Below, one piece after another: positions 3,367-6,145 of a stretch of DNA of 6,145 bases. The stretch comes from Candidatus Poseidoniales archaeon (GTDB lineage: Archaea > Thermoplasmatota > Poseidoniia > MGIII > CG-Epi1): the NCBI GenBank assembly GCA_015658585.1, contig DQOP01000035.1:1-6145 (forward strand). Direction: 5' to 3'. Under the pieces are notes generated by a model that was given only the letters and a program-made list of their open reading frames with translations, was not told where the DNA came from and did not search any database. The number at the start of each line of letters is the position of its first letter. Position 1 is the stretch's first letter. Both the position numbers and the translations under genes were made by a program.

Positions 3367-6145
3367 CAGAATCCGCCGATGGTTGGACCAAAACTTCCGC
3401 CCTTCGGTGGACCTCTACGCTTTCTTGTTTTTTTTTCCTTCTTTGGGGGCTCAGGCTCTGGTTCGGGTTCAGATTCGGGCTCTTCCTCGACAATTTCAGG
3501 AGCTCGGGCAGCCTCCTCCTGCCTAAACAATTTCAATTTCTCTGATGCCGAAAGCTCAGGAGCTTCGCTCTCTTCATCTTCCTCTGGTTCTTCGGATACC
3601 TCTGGTACATCTTCGGAAAGAACCTCTTCCATACGGAGTCTGCGTTCCATGGATGAAGGTGGGCGCTCTGGAGACTCGGAAGATTTGCCTGATTTCTCCT
3701 TAACTGAACCGATTTCACCATTACTGTTCACACTTGCAACACTCTTGCAGGATGGACAACGGAAGGCTCCAGGTCTGGCAACCCTGACGCGGGAACCACA
3801 CTGAATACAATTCAGGACCAGAGGGAAGGTAACGCTAGACTCAGTGACAACTGGTTCCATTTTAGTTTCAACGGAAGGTCGGTTATCCCGAGTTGAATAA
3901 CGATAAAGCACCGCTCCGCCAACCAGAACTATCGCAACTACTGCCAGATAGATCGGTAGATTGCTGACACCGGACTTCTCAACTTTAATTGACTGTCGAA
4001 TTTCATTGTTAGTGGTATCCGTTTCCTCGAGCTCACCATCTACATCCAGTCGTACCATGAAAGTATGACTGCCTTCTGTGGCCTCAAAGGAATATGAAAT
4101 CAACTTGCTGCCTCCAGCTTCTATAGAATAGGCTCTGTCACCACCAATTATAGTTCCATCCAAGTATATCGTATAGTATATTGATTCAATGGGTGCATTA
4201 ACTGCAGTTATGGTAAAACGAGCCATGACATTGTCTCCTGGTTTGGGATCTGAAGGTGTCAGAACCAGATCCCGGATTCCCGCATCAGGAAGTATTACTC
4301 CAAACAATTTGAATTGAAGGGTGGATATCTGTGAGGAATCGCCCTCGGATGCTACCGTGACGATTGCGGTCCAGGGACCATCATTGCTCATAGGTACGGT
4401 CGCCTTGAGATAATTACTTTCAGTCTCTGATATTGAAAGGGATTTAGTGCTCCAACCAAAATCAGTAGGAGTGGCCTGGGACATCATGGTACCGGTGGCC
4501 GTTACCGAGACAGTATCATTGGTATTCCCAATATTGGTCACGTCAAATTGAAAATAGACGGTTTCCCCCGGTTGGCCAGTAAGCTCTATCTCGGAAGTAA
4601 CAGATGCCGAGATTCTATGAACGGAATTGACTGTTATATTCAGGGGTATGGAAATTGAGGTACCTAAGGATTGGGCATCGATTGAAAGGAAATACTCTCC
4701 AGAACTGGTCCCCTCGGGAATGTCCAGAGTGAAGACTATTATCTTGTTGCGATCCGACAACAATTCCACAACTGAATCAGAAAATGTGGAAGGCCAGTTT
4801 TCTGGAACATCCGTACTGTTCATCGTTATCGAATCAATACCGTTACCATTGTTGGTCAGATCCAACAACCACTCGGCACTATAACCTGGATTGACCGCGG
4901 GTGGCGTGCTTATTATTTCGACCGCGATGTTGAAATCCTGAATGACATTGACTGTAAACCACAAAGTTGACACATGACTGTTATCGTTATAATCGGTCAC
5001 GGTCAAACTGAATAGATAATTACCTGTAGCTGTAACCTCCGGAACATTTACAGTAACTGAAAAAAGATCTGGCTCACCAACCGGGACGACCAACGTATCC
5101 TCACCCTCATATTCCTCTGTGTTATCAAAGGAGACCCAGGGCTCAGCGCCACCGCCAACTTCGGTTATTACTCGAGAAGTAGGAACACCTGAATCGAAAA
5201 GGGACAGGATAGCAACATCGAATGAACGCGTTTCACCTTGATTCAGACTGACAGGTCCAGAACCCCATTCACTGTAGGTTATCATTCCAGTAACTATGAA
5301 TGGTAACGTGGTTGTATCTGAGACCTCATTACCTGCAATCCGGCTCTTGGTTGAATTGACCTGTACCAAAACCGTGCTTTCACTTCCTGGAGCGACCATC
5401 CCCGAGTTGACGAGTATTGTAATCTCCTTGGTTTCAAATCCTTCAAAGGCAAACGTATCCATTTCATTCTGAACCCAGAGGCCCGAATAAGCAACCTCAA
5501 ACGTGTCCGGTCCATTACCTGTATTGGTTATTGCAACTTTTACCAATTCACTGATATTGCCTAACAACGTTACTGTACTCTTGGAACTGATAGAAATACC
5601 AAATTCCTGATTGACCGTGATATTAGCGTCAAAATAGGTAGGGTCAAAGCCAGAAGACGTACCAATGACCCGTAACCAGAATGTATCGATTGCCTCCGCA
5701 TCACCGGGTGATGTGGCACCGACACTAACGGAAGTCGAGCCACCAGCTGGGATGGATTTGGACCAGGTCGACTGGTTGTTGAATAGAACATTCCAACCCT
5801 CCATTAAATCCTCTTGATAGCTTAGCTCCACATCCAGATCTTGATCCTCATAATTGACCACACGAACATCAAAGTACACTGTTTCTCCAGGATTGGCATA
5901 TGCCGAGAATGAATTATCCACGGACCAGAGACGGGGACCGCTGAGTGGTACGATCTCCAATATCACATTTATTGTATCCAATGTCTGGTCGTTGCCAAAA
6001 GCAAATACCATTGGATAGGAGGTCTCGGGTTCAGCAGTATTTGGAACGGTGAAATTGACCCATGCATTTCCTTTTGAGCCACTATCCAAAGAGATGTTGG
6101 TTGGGGATATTGTAGTATCCCATTCAGGGTCTCCTAAAGTTATTG
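3366..6145 (-). CDS. Large Ig-like/CARDB surface protein with C-terminal TM helix, zinc ribbon and charged tail (N-terminus off window)
   Basis: No named function recognised. The frame is open to the right edge (18 codons precede the TTG at 6089 without a stop), so at least 925 residues are visible and the signal peptide and true start lie outside. Numbering from base 6143: one partial and five full Ig-like / NEW3-like beta modules (about 1-66, 71-179, 182-284, 287-401, 403-506, 509-615), with hallmarks such as ITNTGNGPDTF, LTNNGNGIDS and VTNIGNTNDT; a CARDB domain (621-722) ending in DTTNNE; a transmembrane helix (about 729-748) followed by YRYSTR; a CxxC-x13-CxxC zinc ribbon (Cys779, 782, 796, 799); a Ser/Glu/Pro-rich acidic stretch (839-900); then a KKEKKTRKRR cluster and a Gly-rich end. 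Nine N-X-S/T sequons all precede the helix. Topology is thus N-terminus outside, ribbon and tail inside. It is the most upstream visible operon gene. It could be a cell-wall anchor, an adhesin or a sensor. Confidence 0.9.
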   Translation of the reverse strand, partial: ITLGDPEWDTTISPTNISLDSGSKGNAWVNFTVPNTAEPETSYPMVFAFGNDQTLDTINVILEIVPLSGPRLWSVDNSFSAYANPGETVYFDVRVVNYEDQDLDVELSYQEDLMEGWNVLFNNQSTWSKSIPAGGSTSVSVGATSPGDAEAIDTFWLRVIGTSSGFDPTYFDANITVNQEFGISISSKSTVTLLGNISELVKVAITNTGNGPDTFEVAYSGLWVQNEMDTFAFEGFETKEITILVNSGMVAPGSESTVLVQVNSTKSRIAGNEVSDTTTLPFIVTGMITYSEWGSGPVSLNQGETRSFDVAILSLFDSGVPTSRVITEVGGGAEPWVSFDNTEEYEGEDTLVVPVGEPDLFSVTVNVPEVTATGNYLFSLTVTDYNDNSHVSTLWFTVNVIQDFNIAVEIISTPPAVNPGYSAEWLLDLTNNGNGIDSITMNSTDVPENWPSTFSDSVVELLSDRNKIIVFTLDIPEGTSSGEYFLSIDAQSLGTSISIPLNITVNSVHRISASVTSEIELTGQPGETVYFQFDVTNIGNTNDTVSVTATGTMMSQATPTDFGWSTKSLSISETESNYLKATVPMSNDGPWTAIVTVASEGDSSQISTLQFKLFGVILPDAGIRDLVLTPSDPKPGDNVMARFTITAVNAPIESIYYTIYLDGTIIGGDRAYSIEAGGSKLISYSFEATEGSHTFMVRLDVDGELEETDTTNNEIRQSIKVEKSGVSNLPIYLAVVAIVLVGGAVLYRYSTRDNRPSVETKMEPVVTESSVTFPLVLNCIQCGSRVRVARPGAFRCPSCKSVASVNSNGEIGSVKEKSGKSSESPERPPSSMERRLRMEEVLSEDVPEVSEEPEEDEESEAPELSASEKLKLFRQEEAARAPEIVEEEPESEPEPEPEPPKKEKKTRKRRGPPKGGSFGPTIGGF
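3444..3629 (-). repeat. Acidic Ser/Glu/Pro low-complexity tract
   Basis: Residues 839-900 of the surface protein are rich in Glu, Ser and Pro and end in a short Glu-Pro repeat (PESEPEPEPEPP) encoded by degenerate 6-base repeats at about 3444-3488. A basic KKEKKTRKRR cluster follows directly. The tract is probably disordered and may act as an intracellular spacer or binding arm. Confidence 0.8.
3747..3809 (-). other. Cytoplasmic zinc ribbon (CxxC-x13-CxxC)
   Basis: Cys779-I-Q-Cys782 and Cys796-P-S-Cys799 with the intervening GSRVRVARPGAFR make a compact rubredoxin-like zinc knuckle pair. These are the only cysteines in the 925 visible residues. Such ribbons bind Zn and commonly mediate protein or nucleic-acid contacts; the partner here is unknown. 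Confidence 0.85.
3900..3959 (-). other. Single transmembrane helix of the surface protein
   Basis: Residues about 729-748 are an uninterrupted hydrophobic run (PIYLAVVAIVLVGGAVLY region) followed by Arg-Tyr-Ser-Thr-Arg. The positive residues on the C-terminal side and the absence of sequons beyond it place the C-terminus in the cytoplasm. Confidence 0.88.
3978..4283 (-). other. CARDB domain, membrane-proximal
   Basis: Residues about 621-722 of the visible surface protein fit the CARDB (cell adhesion related domain in bacteria/archaea) pattern: PDAGIRDLVLTPSDPKPGDN at the start, a central IYLDGTIIGG strand pair, EAGGSKLISYSF, and EGSHTFMVRLDVDGELEETD leading into the diagnostic TTNNE. It sits directly before the membrane helix, the usual place for a stalk module. 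Confidence 0.85.
4299..6145 (-). repeat. Tandem Ig-like/NEW3-type module array in the surface protein
   Basis: Six diverged modules of about 105 residues, the first cut by the window edge, at bases 5946-6145, 5607-5933, 5292-5600, 4941-5285, 4626-4937 and 4299-4619. Each shows an early strand with x-V-x-x-T/N-N-x-G-N-x-x-D-x, a Trp-containing middle, a polar S-x-x-V-x-V strand, and a final strand ending near TVN. Three module junctions carry a similar linker: NITVNQEFGISI, FTVNVIQDFNIAV and NITVNSVHRISA. The repeats are seen at protein level only; I see no near-identical DNA repeats, so the duplications are old. Boundaries are approximate. Confidence 0.7.

Noticed and set aside
3379..3804. 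A 141-codon + strand frame rich in Ser and Gly
   Set aside because: It is the antisense shadow of the Glu/Ser/Pro tract of the surface protein; low complexity, no family resemblance.
6087..6089. TTG at 6089 as the start of the large surface protein
   Set aside because: The frame stays open for 18 more codons to the window edge, continuing Ig-like sequence, and no signal peptide follows this TTG.

Overview
The window is fully coding: five genes with no intergenic space. It looks like an archaeal genome fragment, probably a euryarchaeon of the Thermoplasmatota / Marine Group II-III kind. The main evidence is an archaeal-type YchF/OLA1-like GTPase whose G4 motif is NKAD, plus a long Ig/CARDB surface protein with one C-terminal membrane helix, a cytoplasmic zinc ribbon and a charged low-complexity tail. 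The lineage is an inference from protein architecture; no rRNA or other marker is present.

Layout. On the + strand, bases 1-848 hold the 3' three quarters of a UDP-N-acetylglucosamine 2-epimerase gene (wecB) that begins off the left edge. On the - strand, reading leftward from the right edge, four genes form a very tight cluster: a large surface/membrane protein whose N-terminus lies off the right edge (6145-3366), an archaeal YchF-like GTPase (3366-2194), a multi-spanning DUF1624 / HGSNAT-like putative acetyltransferase (2193-1510), and a YggS/PROSC-family PLP-binding protein (1513-845). The junctions are a 1-nt overlap (TGATG), a zero-gap same-frame stop-start (TAATTG) and a 4-nt overlap (ATGA), which points to one translationally coupled operon. 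Its promoter must lie beyond the right edge. The convergent wecB and yggS genes share the palindrome TTAA as both stop codons.

How the genes may fit together. WecB makes UDP-ManNAc for surface glycans. The large protein is an exported, probably N-glycosylated wall or receptor-like protein: nine N-X-S/T sequons lie before the membrane helix and none after it. The DUF1624 protein may acylate a membrane or surface glycan. A cell-envelope theme is therefore plausible, but the GTPase (ribosome/translation associated in its family) and the PLP-homeostasis protein are housekeeping types, so the grouping may only reflect shared expression. The least explained object is the surface protein: its only four cysteines form an intracellular zinc ribbon, followed by an acidic Glu-Pro stretch, a Lys/Arg cluster and a Gly-rich C-terminus. 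No tRNA, rRNA, CRISPR array or insertion sequence was seen.
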